A stretch of 38,656 nucleotides of DNA. It comes from Streptomyces acidicola (GTDB lineage Bacteria > Actinomycetota > Actinomycetes > Streptomycetales > Streptomycetaceae). A program made the translations under genes and the position numbers. The notes under the pieces were generated by a model that was given only the letters and a program-made list of their open reading frames with translations, was not told the origin of the DNA and searched no databases. Where the stretch lies: positions 1 to 38,656 of the forward strand of contig NZ_VMNX01000076.1 of NCBI RefSeq assembly GCF_009377235.1, given 5' to 3'. Within the stretch, counting starts at the first letter, position 1, and each line of letters starts with the position of its first letter. This document shows positions 16,931 to 23,906 of this stretch, piece by piece.

Positions 16931-16980
16931 CTCAACAGGGCTCAATAGGGCTCAACAGCGCTCAACAGGCCTCAGGAGGT
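16931..16980. repeat. five 10-bp tandem units (CTCAACAGGG-type)
   Basis: Exact 10-bp periodicity starting with CTCAAC/CTCAAT/CTCAGG. The last unit covers the stop codon of the photolyase gene, so the array forms its immediate 3' flank. Confidence 0.7.
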
Positions 16981-18309
16981 CGCCGTTTGCCTGGCTGAGG
17001 TGAAGCGGGCGGTGGCCGATGCCAGGTCCACGATCGGGGCGGGGTAGTCCCCGCCGGAGTGGGGGGCGTCGACGGGGCGGAGTTCGGGTAGCCAGCGGTG
17101 TACGTACTCGTCGTGGGGGTCGAAGCGGCGTGCCTGGGTCAGTGGGTTGAGGACGCGGCCCGGGCGGGTGTCCGTGCCGGTGCCGGCCACCCATTGCCAG
17201 TTGAGCTGGTTGTTCGCGATGTCGCCGTCCACGAGGAGGTCCAGGAAGTGGCGGGCTCCCACCCGCCAGTCCACGTACAGCGTCTTGGTGAGGAAGCTTG
17301 CCGCGAGCAGGCGGGCGCGGCCCGGCATCCAGCCCTCGTGGCGCAGTTGCCGCATGGCCGCGTCGACGACGGGGTAGCCAGTGCGGCCCTCCTGCCAGGC
17401 CTTGATGTCCTTCGTGGCGTGGCGCCAGCGGTCGTGGCGGGGGCGGTAGTCGTGGTCGGCCGCGTCGGGGCGGGCCGCCAGGACCTGGTGGTGGAAGTCC
17501 CGCCAGGCCAGTTGGCGGACGAAGGCGTGCGCTCCGGGGTTGTCCTGTGCGCGGGCCCGGTGCAGCAGTTCGGTCGGTGAGAGGCAGCCGAAGTGCAGGT
17601 ACGGGGAGAGCCGGGAGGTCGCGTCGGCGGCCAGGTCGTCGTGCCGGTCCTCGTACGCGGCCAGCGGGCCCGCCAGCCACGACCGCAGCGTGCGGCGGGC
17701 TTCGGATTCCCCGCCGGCGGGGAGAGCGGGCGACGTGGGGCCCGGTGCGAGGGATTGTGCGCGAGGTAGACCGGCCGAACGTATGTCCGGTACCCGTACC
17801 GCGTCCGGTGCCGGCAGGACGCGGCGTACGGAGAAGGTCTCCCAGCGGCGGAAGTACGGGGTGAAGACCGCGAAGTGGTCCTTGCCGGCAGGTGTGAGCG
17901 CCCCCGGTGGGACGGTGGTGAGCGAAGCGTCGTGGACGCGCAGTTCGCGTCCTGCGCCCGACAGTTCCGCACGCAGGCGGTTCTCGCGCCGGGTCGCGTA
18001 ACGGCTGACCCCGCCCGCGATGTGCACCGTCGCGGCCCCGGTCCGGGCCGCCACGCGGCAGGTCTCCTCGACCACGTCGCCCTCGCGCACCACCAGTCGG
18101 CCGCCCCGGGCACGCAGGGCCGCGTCGAGGTCGGCCAGGCTGTCGGCGAGGAACGCCGCCCGGTTGGGTACGACGAAGCCGGTGCGGCGGATACCGGTGT
18201 CGACGACGAAGAGCGGGACCACGCGTTCGGCGTCCTTCAGGGCGGCGCACAGGACCGGGTTGTCGTGGACCCGCAGGTCCGCGGTGAACAGGGCTACCGA
18301 GACGCGCAC
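16972..18309 (-). CDS. phr: deoxyribodipyrimidine photolyase
   Basis: 445 residues; light-driven repair of cyclobutane pyrimidine dimers. N-terminal antenna domain (VALFTADLRVHDNPVL; VPLFVVDTGI), linker, and C-terminal FAD domain with RLSPYLHFGCLSP (~223), QLAWRDFHHQ, WQEGRTGYPVVDAAMRQL, TKTLYVDWRVGARHF, and GDIANNQLNWQWVAGTGTD with its NxxNWQW signature and the tryptophans of the electron-transfer path. Complete class I layout. GTG start just after GGGGA; begins 14 bp after the stop of the SDR gene, so probably cotranscribed with it. Cryptochrome function cannot be excluded by eye. Confidence 0.92.
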   Translation of the reverse strand: MRVSVALFTADLRVHDNPVLCAALKDAERVVPLFVVDTGIRRTGFVVPNRAAFLADSLADLDAALRARGGRLVVREGDVVEETCRVAARTGAATVHIAGGVSRYATRRENRLRAELSGAGRELRVHDASLTTVPPGALTPAGKDHFAVFTPYFRRWETFSVRRVLPAPDAVRVPDIRSAGLPRAQSLAPGPTSPALPAGGESEARRTLRSWLAGPLAAYEDRHDDLAADATSRLSPYLHFGCLSPTELLHRARAQDNPGAHAFVRQLAWRDFHHQVLAARPDAADHDYRPRHDRWRHATKDIKAWQEGRTGYPVVDAAMRQLRHEGWMPGRARLLAASFLTKTLYVDWRVGARHFLDLLVDGDIANNQLNWQWVAGTGTDTRPGRVLNPLTQARRFDPHDEYVHRWLPELRPVDAPHSGGDYPAPIVDLASATARFTSARQTATS

Positions 18310-18323
18310 GCTTCCCCGCCCCC

Positions 18324-19859
18324 TCAGCGGGCACCCGGTGTGGCGGCCGGTTCGGGGGAGGCCGACTCCGCCGCGACGGCGATGTTGCGGGCCATGCCGC
18401 CGAACACCGCGGCGTGGAAGGGAGCCACGCCCCACCAGTAGGCGTGCCCGGCAAGCCCGTGCGGATGGAACAGGGCCCGCTGCCGGTACACCGTGCGCCC
18501 CCGCCGGTCCGAGTCGACGGTCATCTCCAGCCAGGCCAGGCCGGGCAGCCGCATCTCCGCGCGCAGCCGGAGCAGCCGGCCCGGCTCGATCTCCTCCACG
18601 CGCCAGAAGTCCAGGCTGTCGCCGATCCGCAGCCGGTTCGCGTCCCGGCGGCCCCTGCGCAGGCCCACACCGCCCACCAGCGTGTCCAGCCAGCCCCTCA
18701 GGGACCAGGCCAGCGGCGAGGAGTACCAGCCGTTCTCGCCGCCGATCCCCTCCACCACCCGCCACAGAGCCCCCGGCGACGCCGCGACCGTGCGTTCACG
18801 GTGATCGGTGTAGAGGGTTCCGCCGGCCCAGTCGGGGTCGGTCGGCAGCGGATCGCTGGGGGCGCGGGGAGCCGAGGCCGATGACCACCTGGTGGCGACG
18901 TCCGCGTCCTGGACGCGCCGGAGAGCCAGCCGGATCGCCCGGTCGAGGGCGACCGGTCCCTCCGGCGGGTCCGGCACATGGCGGACGATGTCCCGCTCGG
19001 CGCAGATCACCTCGTACTTCAGTGACTCGACCAGCGGACGTGCCAGGGCGCCCGGCACCGGGGTGACCAGACCGACCCAGAGGCTGGACAGCCGGGGGGT
19101 GAGCAGCGGCACGGGAAGGATGACACGTTTCGGCAGGCCGGCGACGGCCGCGTACCGCCGCATCATGTCCTGGTACGTGACGACGTCCGGCCCGCCGATG
19201 TCGTAGGCGCGGTTCACGTCGTCCGGCAGCCGCGCGCACCCCACGAGCAGACGGAGCACGTCGCGGACGGCGATCGGCTGGATGCGGGTGCGCACCCAGC
19301 TCGGGGTCACCATCACGGGGAGCCGCTCGGTCAGGTGGCGCAGCATCTCGAACGAGGCCGAACCCGACCCGATGATCACGGCTGCCCGCAGTACGGCGGT
19401 GGGCACCCCCGAGGCCAGGAGGATGCGGCCCACTTCGGCGCGCGAACGCAGATGGGGCGACAGCGCGTGCTCGGGCACTCCGGCAGGGGTCAGCCCGCCC
19501 AGATAGACGATCCGCCGGATTCCGGCGGCGCGCGCCTGCTCACCGAAGATCCTGGCCGCGCGCCGGTCGGTCTCCTCAAAGCCCCGCCCGGTGCTCAGCG
19601 CGTGCACCAGGTAGTACGCGACGTCCATCCCCTCCATCGCCGCGCGCACGGACGCCTCGTCCGTCACGTCCCCGCGCACGGCCTCCGCCCGCCCGGCCCA
19701 CGGATGGTCCCGCAGTCTGCCCGGCGAGCGGGCCAGGCAGCGCACGGAGTGTCCCGCGGCCAGCAGTTCCGGCACCAGCCTGCCGCCCAGGTACCCGGTG
19801 GCACCGGTGACCAGACAGCGCAGCGGCCGGTCGGCACCGGTCATGTCGCCTCGGGTCAT
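18324..19859 (-). CDS. NmrA-like SDR oxidoreductase with C-terminal DUF2867-like region
   Basis: 511 residues. Rossmann motif TGATGYLGG near the start and atypical SDR features (GDVTDEASVRAAMEGMDVAYYLVHAL); the C-terminal ~170 residues (GGENGWYSSPLAWSLRGWLDTLVGG ... RIGDSLDFWRVEEIEPG ... WLEMTVDSDRRGRTVYRQRALFHPHGL) form the DUF2867 part usual for this SDR group. Three in-frame ATGs spaced 15 bp (19874, 19859, 19844) start near-identical 15-bp units; 19859 is chosen for GGAGG 4 nt upstream. Sits between a photolyase and an Fpg-family gene on the same strand. Substrate unknown. Confidence 0.85.
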   Translation of the reverse strand: MTRGDMTGADRPLRCLVTGATGYLGGRLVPELLAAGHSVRCLARSPGRLRDHPWAGRAEAVRGDVTDEASVRAAMEGMDVAYYLVHALSTGRGFEETDRRAARIFGEQARAAGIRRIVYLGGLTPAGVPEHALSPHLRSRAEVGRILLASGVPTAVLRAAVIIGSGSASFEMLRHLTERLPVMVTPSWVRTRIQPIAVRDVLRLLVGCARLPDDVNRAYDIGGPDVVTYQDMMRRYAAVAGLPKRVILPVPLLTPRLSSLWVGLVTPVPGALARPLVESLKYEVICAERDIVRHVPDPPEGPVALDRAIRLALRRVQDADVATRWSSASAPRAPSDPLPTDPDWAGGTLYTDHRERTVAASPGALWRVVEGIGGENGWYSSPLAWSLRGWLDTLVGGVGLRRGRRDANRLRIGDSLDFWRVEEIEPGRLLRLRAEMRLPGLAWLEMTVDSDRRGRTVYRQRALFHPHGLAGHAYWWGVAPFHAAVFGGMARNIAVAAESASPEPAATPGAR

Positions 19860-20045
19860 TTCGCCTCCGGTCATGCCGGGTCCGGGCACCGTGTTCGGCA
19901 CAGGTCGCGAGGCCGCCGGTCCGCGCGCAACTCCATGTCGCTCCCAGGGCGGTGGTGCGGAACTCCTCAGCCCATGCTTGGGCGTGAGGTCGGGCGTCGC
20001 AACCGCTACGGCCGGTCCGGGCCGGTGTCCGTGCCTTGCTCCCGG

Positions 20046-20083
20046 TGTACCTCCCGGAGTACCTCCGGAGTACCTCCCGGAGA
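20046..20083. repeat. GTACCTCC(C)GGA direct/inverted repeats between fpg-like gene and SDR
   Basis: Three copies of GTACCTCCCGGA-type units, each partly self-complementary (CTCCGGAGTACCTCCGGAG forms an inverted repeat). Immediately downstream of the glycosylase stop and ~190 bp upstream of the SDR start: an operator candidate for the SDR-photolyase pair. A further stem GCCCA-TGCT-TGGGC lies at 19969-19982. Confidence 0.45.
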
Positions 20084-20095
20084 TCTGCCCGGGGC

Positions 20096-20884
20096 TCAGG
20101 ACCCGTCCGGCTGGCACCGCGGGCACCACACCGTGCTGCGGCCCGCCATACGGGACCGGCGCAGGAGGGTGCGGCAGCGTGGGCAGGCCGGGGCGGGGTC
20201 GTCGCGGTGACCGGTGAGCCAGGAGTCCCGCGGCGGGACGCAGCCGGCGGTGACCGCCGAGCGCAGGGTGCGGCGCATCCCCGTGTACAGGCGGCGGCGG
20301 TCGGCCTCGGTGAGATCGCTCGCCCGGACGGTGGGCCGCAGTCTCGCGCGCCACAGAACCTCGTCGGCCAGCAGGTTGCCGAGTCCGGCCAGGACGCTCT
20401 GGTCGGTGAGGACTGTCTTGACCCTGCCGCGGTGTGAGGAGAGCGCGGCCTCGAACTCCGCACGGTCCACCGCCAACGCATCGGGGCCCTGGCCCGCCAG
20501 CAGCCGTGCGGCCTCGAAGTCGTCGTCGGCCAGCCAGAGGCCCTGGAGCTTGCGCTGGTCGCGGTAGCGGAGCTGACGCCCGCCGCCCAGGGTGAACAGG
20601 ACGCGGTTGTGGGCCTCGACCACGTCGTCGGGACGGGCGCAGGCCAGCTGACCGGTCATCCCGAAGTGCAGCAGGAGCGTGGGCCCGCCCGTGCGGGCGA
20701 GCAGCCACTTCCCGTGCCGCTCCGGTTCGGTGAAACGCCGGCCCACCAGCGCGTCGCGCAGCCGCCGCGTGCTCATGCCGTGCAGTACGCCCGTGTCGCG
20801 CACGTCGACGCGTTGGACGACCCTGCCCTTCGCGCAGGACTTGAGCACCTTCCGGAACCCCTCGACGTCTGGCAGCTCCGGCAT
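20096..20884 (-). CDS. Fpg/Nei-family DNA glycosylase-AP lyase
   Basis: 262 residues. Begins MPELPDVEGF: Pro2 nucleophile and Glu3 of the family are present. Conserved Lys59 (RHGKWL), LLLHFGMTGQL, the helix-two-turn-helix GLGNLLADEVLW, and the C-terminal zinc finger CPRC-x16-CPRC with the GRSTVWCPRC hairpin. Excises oxidised bases and cleaves the AP site. ATG with AAGGA 9 nt upstream, and that Shine-Dalgarno overlaps the stop codon of the short ORF in front. The sequence is not the classical MutM of the genus as far as I can tell, so no symbol is given. Confidence 0.9.
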   Translation of the reverse strand: MPELPDVEGFRKVLKSCAKGRVVQRVDVRDTGVLHGMSTRRLRDALVGRRFTEPERHGKWLLARTGGPTLLLHFGMTGQLACARPDDVVEAHNRVLFTLGGGRQLRYRDQRKLQGLWLADDDFEAARLLAGQGPDALAVDRAEFEAALSSHRGRVKTVLTDQSVLAGLGNLLADEVLWRARLRPTVRASDLTEADRRRLYTGMRRTLRSAVTAGCVPPRDSWLTGHRDDPAPACPRCRTLLRRSRMAGRSTVWCPRCQPDGS

Positions 20885-20896
20885 GGAGGGCGTCCT

Positions 20897-20980
20897 TCAG
20901 TCGGGGACCCGTTCGAGCCGCTTGTGCCGCAGGTCGAGGGTCGGCTGGTCACACATGTCCCTCATGTCCATCACGTCCAT
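20897..20980 (-). CDS. 27-residue ORF coupled to the Fpg/Nei gene
   Basis: Begins MDVMDMRDMCDQ and ends KRLERVPD. AGGA lies 8 nt upstream of the ATG. Its stop TGA is fused to the AAGGA ribosome site of the glycosylase gene (TGAAGGA) and is 12 nt from that gene's ATG. The first nine codons are a 9-bp-type repeat (GAC ATG units). It may be a leader peptide or a small protein; the Cys and clustered Met invite a metal or redox-sensing idea, which is speculation. Confidence 0.5.
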   Translation of the reverse strand: MDVMDMRDMCDQPTLDLRHKRLERVPD

Positions 20981-21075
20981 GGTGGCATCCTGCGCGTGAT
21001 GTCTCTCGCTGAGGCTCGTGGGCATCGTTCGTATGTGCGACGAGCGGCGGGGACGGCAGCGCCGCGGCGTGGGCG

Positions 21076-21708
21076 TCAGTGCCGGGGCGTGGGCTCGTCC
21101 GTGGGCCGGTCCGTCCGGTGGAGGCCGTGCCAGAAGGTGCTGAAACCCTCGGGGTCCTCCTTGATCAGGTCGGCGAGTCGCCCGACGAAGGTCAGCTCGG
21201 CTTCGACCAGCGCCAGTTCATACTCGTGCTCGATGACGAAGACCCGGTCCACGCCCTTGGCGGGGGCGGCGTCGAGCCTGGTGCGGATCTCCCCGGCCCG
21301 TTCGGTCAGCATGTGGCGACGCCGGTCGAGCAGGCCCGGCACCTCGCCGGGAGACAGCACCACGATGAGCGACAGCGCGGCCTGGAACCCGGGGTACTCC
21401 TTGACCGGCGTGGAGACGAGCTCACGCATGCGGGCGCGGAGTTCGGCCCTTCCGTCCTGGGTGAGGGCGTAGGTGGTGCGCTCGGGGCGGCGGCCTTCGC
21501 GGGAGGTGTCCTGCGGGGTGACGTATCCGTCCCTGTGCAGCTGCTCGACGACCATGTAGAGCGAGCTGTTGCGGTACTTGATGCTCTGCTGGAGGTTCCG
21601 CTCCTTCAGGAGCCTGCCGATCTCGTAGGGATGCATCGGCCGCTGGACCAGGAAGGCCAGCACGGCGAGCGCGAGCGGGTTGCTCACCTTGCGGCGTTCC
21701 CGGTCCAT
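21076..21708 (-). CDS. PadR family transcriptional regulator
   Basis: 210 residues. Winged HTH at ~10-85 (LALAVLAFLVQRPMHPYEIGRLLKER ... SSLYMVVEQLHRDGYV ... GRRPERTTYALTQDGRAEL), then a PadR C-terminal dimerisation part. ATG with GGGAGG 3-4 nt upstream. Lies 106 bp downstream of a membrane-bound reductase on the same strand; PadR proteins commonly repress neighbouring transport or detoxification genes, so the palindrome upstream of the reductase is its probable target (inference). Confidence 0.9.
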   Translation of the reverse strand: MDRERRKVSNPLALAVLAFLVQRPMHPYEIGRLLKERNLQQSIKYRNSSLYMVVEQLHRDGYVTPQDTSREGRRPERTTYALTQDGRAELRARMRELVSTPVKEYPGFQAALSLIVVLSPGEVPGLLDRRRHMLTERAGEIRTRLDAAPAKGVDRVFVIEHEYELALVEAELTFVGRLADLIKEDPEGFSTFWHGLHRTDRPTDEPTPRH

Positions 21709-21814
21709 GGCCCTCCCGTCGTCGCCCCCGTGGTCCGCTGCGGAGGATCCGATTGAATCACCCGCCCGGCGGCAGGGGCAGGCCGAACCGGGAGGCCCCC
21801 TCGAGCTGTCCGTG

Positions 21815-23704
21815 TCAGGCGTCCAGCACGATGCGGTCGCTGCTGGAGCGGGAGACGCACGGGTAGATGACGTCGGCCCGCTCCCGCTCGTCGGCCTGCA
21901 GGATGTCGTCGCGGTGGTCGGGCACACCGTCGAGTACCCGCGTCGCGCAGCTGCCGCAGATTCCGTCCTCGCACGAGCGGTCGACGGTGGGATCGACGTC
22001 CTGAATGGCGCTGAGCAGGCTGCGTCCGGCGGGTACGCGAACGACCCGTCCGCTGCGGGCGAGTTCGGCCTCGAAGGGCCTGTCGGCCGTGCCGTCCGGG
22101 CGTTCCACGGCGGCGAACCGCTCGATGCGGAGCGTGCCGTGCGGGCCTGCGACGGACATGGCCTCCGCCACCGCCTCGACGAGCCTCTCCGGCCCGCAGC
22201 AGTAGACGGCGACGCCCACGGGGGTGTCCCGCAGGAGGGCGGGCAGGTCAGGGCGGGCGTGGGTGTCGGACGGCAGCAGCGTGACACGGCCGCCGTACTG
22301 CCGGGCGAGCGCGTCGGTGAAGGCCATCCGGTCCAGTGACCGCCCTCGGTACACGAGCCGCCAGTCGGCGCCCGCCGCGTCCAGTCGGTGCAGCATGGGC
22401 AGGAAGGGGACGATGCCGATGCCGCCGGCGACGAAGAGGTGGGCCGGGGCGTCCACCAGGGGGAAGTGGTTGCGGGGGCCGCGGATCGCGAGGCGCGCGC
22501 CGGCCGCCAGCCCGTGGACCTCGGCCGAACCGCCGCGCCCGTCCTCCTCGCGCAGTACGGCGATCCGGTACGCGCCGGCATCGTCCGGATCGCCCGTGTC
22601 ACCTCCGGCGCCAGGGTCACCGTAGAGCGAGTACTGGCGCACCCTCCCCGACGGCAGTACCACGTCGATGTGCGCGCCCGGCTCCCAACGCGGCAGTCGC
22701 TCCCCCTCGACGGGGCGAAGGGTCAACGCGCGGACGTCGTGGGCCACTTCGCGTACGTCGGCCACGGTGACCGGAGTCTCCCGTGACCGTGTTCCCCGTT
22801 GGGCGGCCAGGAGGCGGCGGCCCCTCCTGGTCCGGCCGCCCGGCTTGTACAGCGCGAGCAGGGTGGCCAGGAGCAGTTGCAGGAAGGCGAATCCGAAGCC
22901 GGCGGCCACCAGGGCCGGTGTGGTGCCGAGTTGTTCGGCCGGGCCGCCGGACTCGGCCAGCCGTTCGGCCTGCTGTGCTGCCGTCTCCAGGGTGTCGTGC
23001 AGCCAGCCGAACGCCAGCAGCAGGATCAGCACGGAGAGCACGAACTTCGCGGCGACCCAGCGATACCGGATCACCCCCCACTGGGACGTGATGGCGGCGC
23101 CGAGGCCGGACATCGTCGCGGCGAAGTTCAGATAGGCCAGGAGACCGACGTCGAACGTCTCCATGATCGCGTACGCGCCCGCGACATGCTCGACGTCGTC
23201 GCTGGTGAGGGCGAAGACGCCGACCGCGGACATCATGAGGGCGACCCCGGTCCAGCAGGCGGAGGCGACGATGTGCGCCACCACCAGGGCTTTCCTCGGC
23301 CGCCCGGTGAGCCGCCCGGCCAGCGAGGCCAGCACCGGCACGACGGCGTACAGCCCGGCCAGGGCAGGCAGGTCCCCGACGACGAACGCCTGCACGGTGG
23401 CGAGCACGACCAGCAGCCACCCCAGGGACAGCACCAGGCGGCGGGACGGGCGGCCGGACGGGCGGCGGCGGTGGGTCAGCAGCAGCGCGAGCCCGCCGGA
23501 CGCCACCGAGGACGTGATCCACACCGGCGTACGGGCTTCCGGCAGCCGGAGCGCGCCCTCCACCAGCGGTGGTAACAGGCCCGCGACGAGGGTGAGTACG
23601 GCGTAGCAGTACAGCGTGGTCAGTGCGGCTCGGCCTCCCATGGGCGGACGCGACCGCCGCGGGGAGAGAAGTGCCGACCGCGTCGGGTCCTCCATCCGGG
23701 ACAT
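21815..23704 (-). CDS. membrane-anchored ferredoxin-type reductase (TM domain + FAD/NAD reductase + 2Fe-2S)
   Basis: 629 residues. Residues ~20-290 hold about seven to eight hydrophobic segments; ~305-525 is a ferredoxin-NADP reductase/PDR-like module (RQYSLYGDP flavin motif, AGGIGIVPFLPML nucleotide motif, YCCGPERLVEAV); ~545-629 is a plant-type 2Fe-2S domain with C-x4-C-x2-C...C (CEDGICGSC ... YPC). Moves electrons from NAD(P)H through flavin and Fe-S, probably into a membrane partner or the TM domain. ATG 23704 is chosen for AGGAGG 6 nt upstream. Soluble PDR/VanB reductases lack the N-terminal membrane part, so the fusion is unusual. Confidence 0.85.
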   Translation of the reverse strand: MSRMEDPTRSALLSPRRSRPPMGGRAALTTLYCYAVLTLVAGLLPPLVEGALRLPEARTPVWITSSVASGGLALLLTHRRRPSGRPSRRLVLSLGWLLVVLATVQAFVVGDLPALAGLYAVVPVLASLAGRLTGRPRKALVVAHIVASACWTGVALMMSAVGVFALTSDDVEHVAGAYAIMETFDVGLLAYLNFAATMSGLGAAITSQWGVIRYRWVAAKFVLSVLILLLAFGWLHDTLETAAQQAERLAESGGPAEQLGTTPALVAAGFGFAFLQLLLATLLALYKPGGRTRRGRRLLAAQRGTRSRETPVTVADVREVAHDVRALTLRPVEGERLPRWEPGAHIDVVLPSGRVRQYSLYGDPGAGGDTGDPDDAGAYRIAVLREEDGRGGSAEVHGLAAGARLAIRGPRNHFPLVDAPAHLFVAGGIGIVPFLPMLHRLDAAGADWRLVYRGRSLDRMAFTDALARQYGGRVTLLPSDTHARPDLPALLRDTPVGVAVYCCGPERLVEAVAEAMSVAGPHGTLRIERFAAVERPDGTADRPFEAELARSGRVVRVPAGRSLLSAIQDVDPTVDRSCEDGICGSCATRVLDGVPDHRDDILQADERERADVIYPCVSRSSSDRIVLDA

Positions 23705-23748
23705 CTGGATCCTCCTCAGCAAGCAGATAGCAGATAGTCAGATTCGAT

Positions 23749-23764
23749 TAGTCGATATCGACTA
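23749..23764. promoter_or_regulatory. 16-bp perfect palindrome, putative PadR operator
   Basis: TAGTCGATATCGACTA is a perfect palindrome 45-60 bp upstream of the reductase start, in an AT-richer patch with further AGATAG/AGATAGTCAGAT repeats (23725-23741). PadR operators are short AT-rich palindromes at promoters; the match to this regulator is inferred. Confidence 0.55.
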
Positions 23765-23906
23765 TCCAAGCGTGCGGACCACAGCCCCAGCGATCCATAG
23801 GGGATCCCCCGGAGGCGCCCCTGACTCAGCCCTGACCCGCCCCCGACGCCCCCGACGCGTCAGCCGCCTCGGCCCGTCTCAGCCCCGACTCGGATCCGAC
23901 CCGCCC

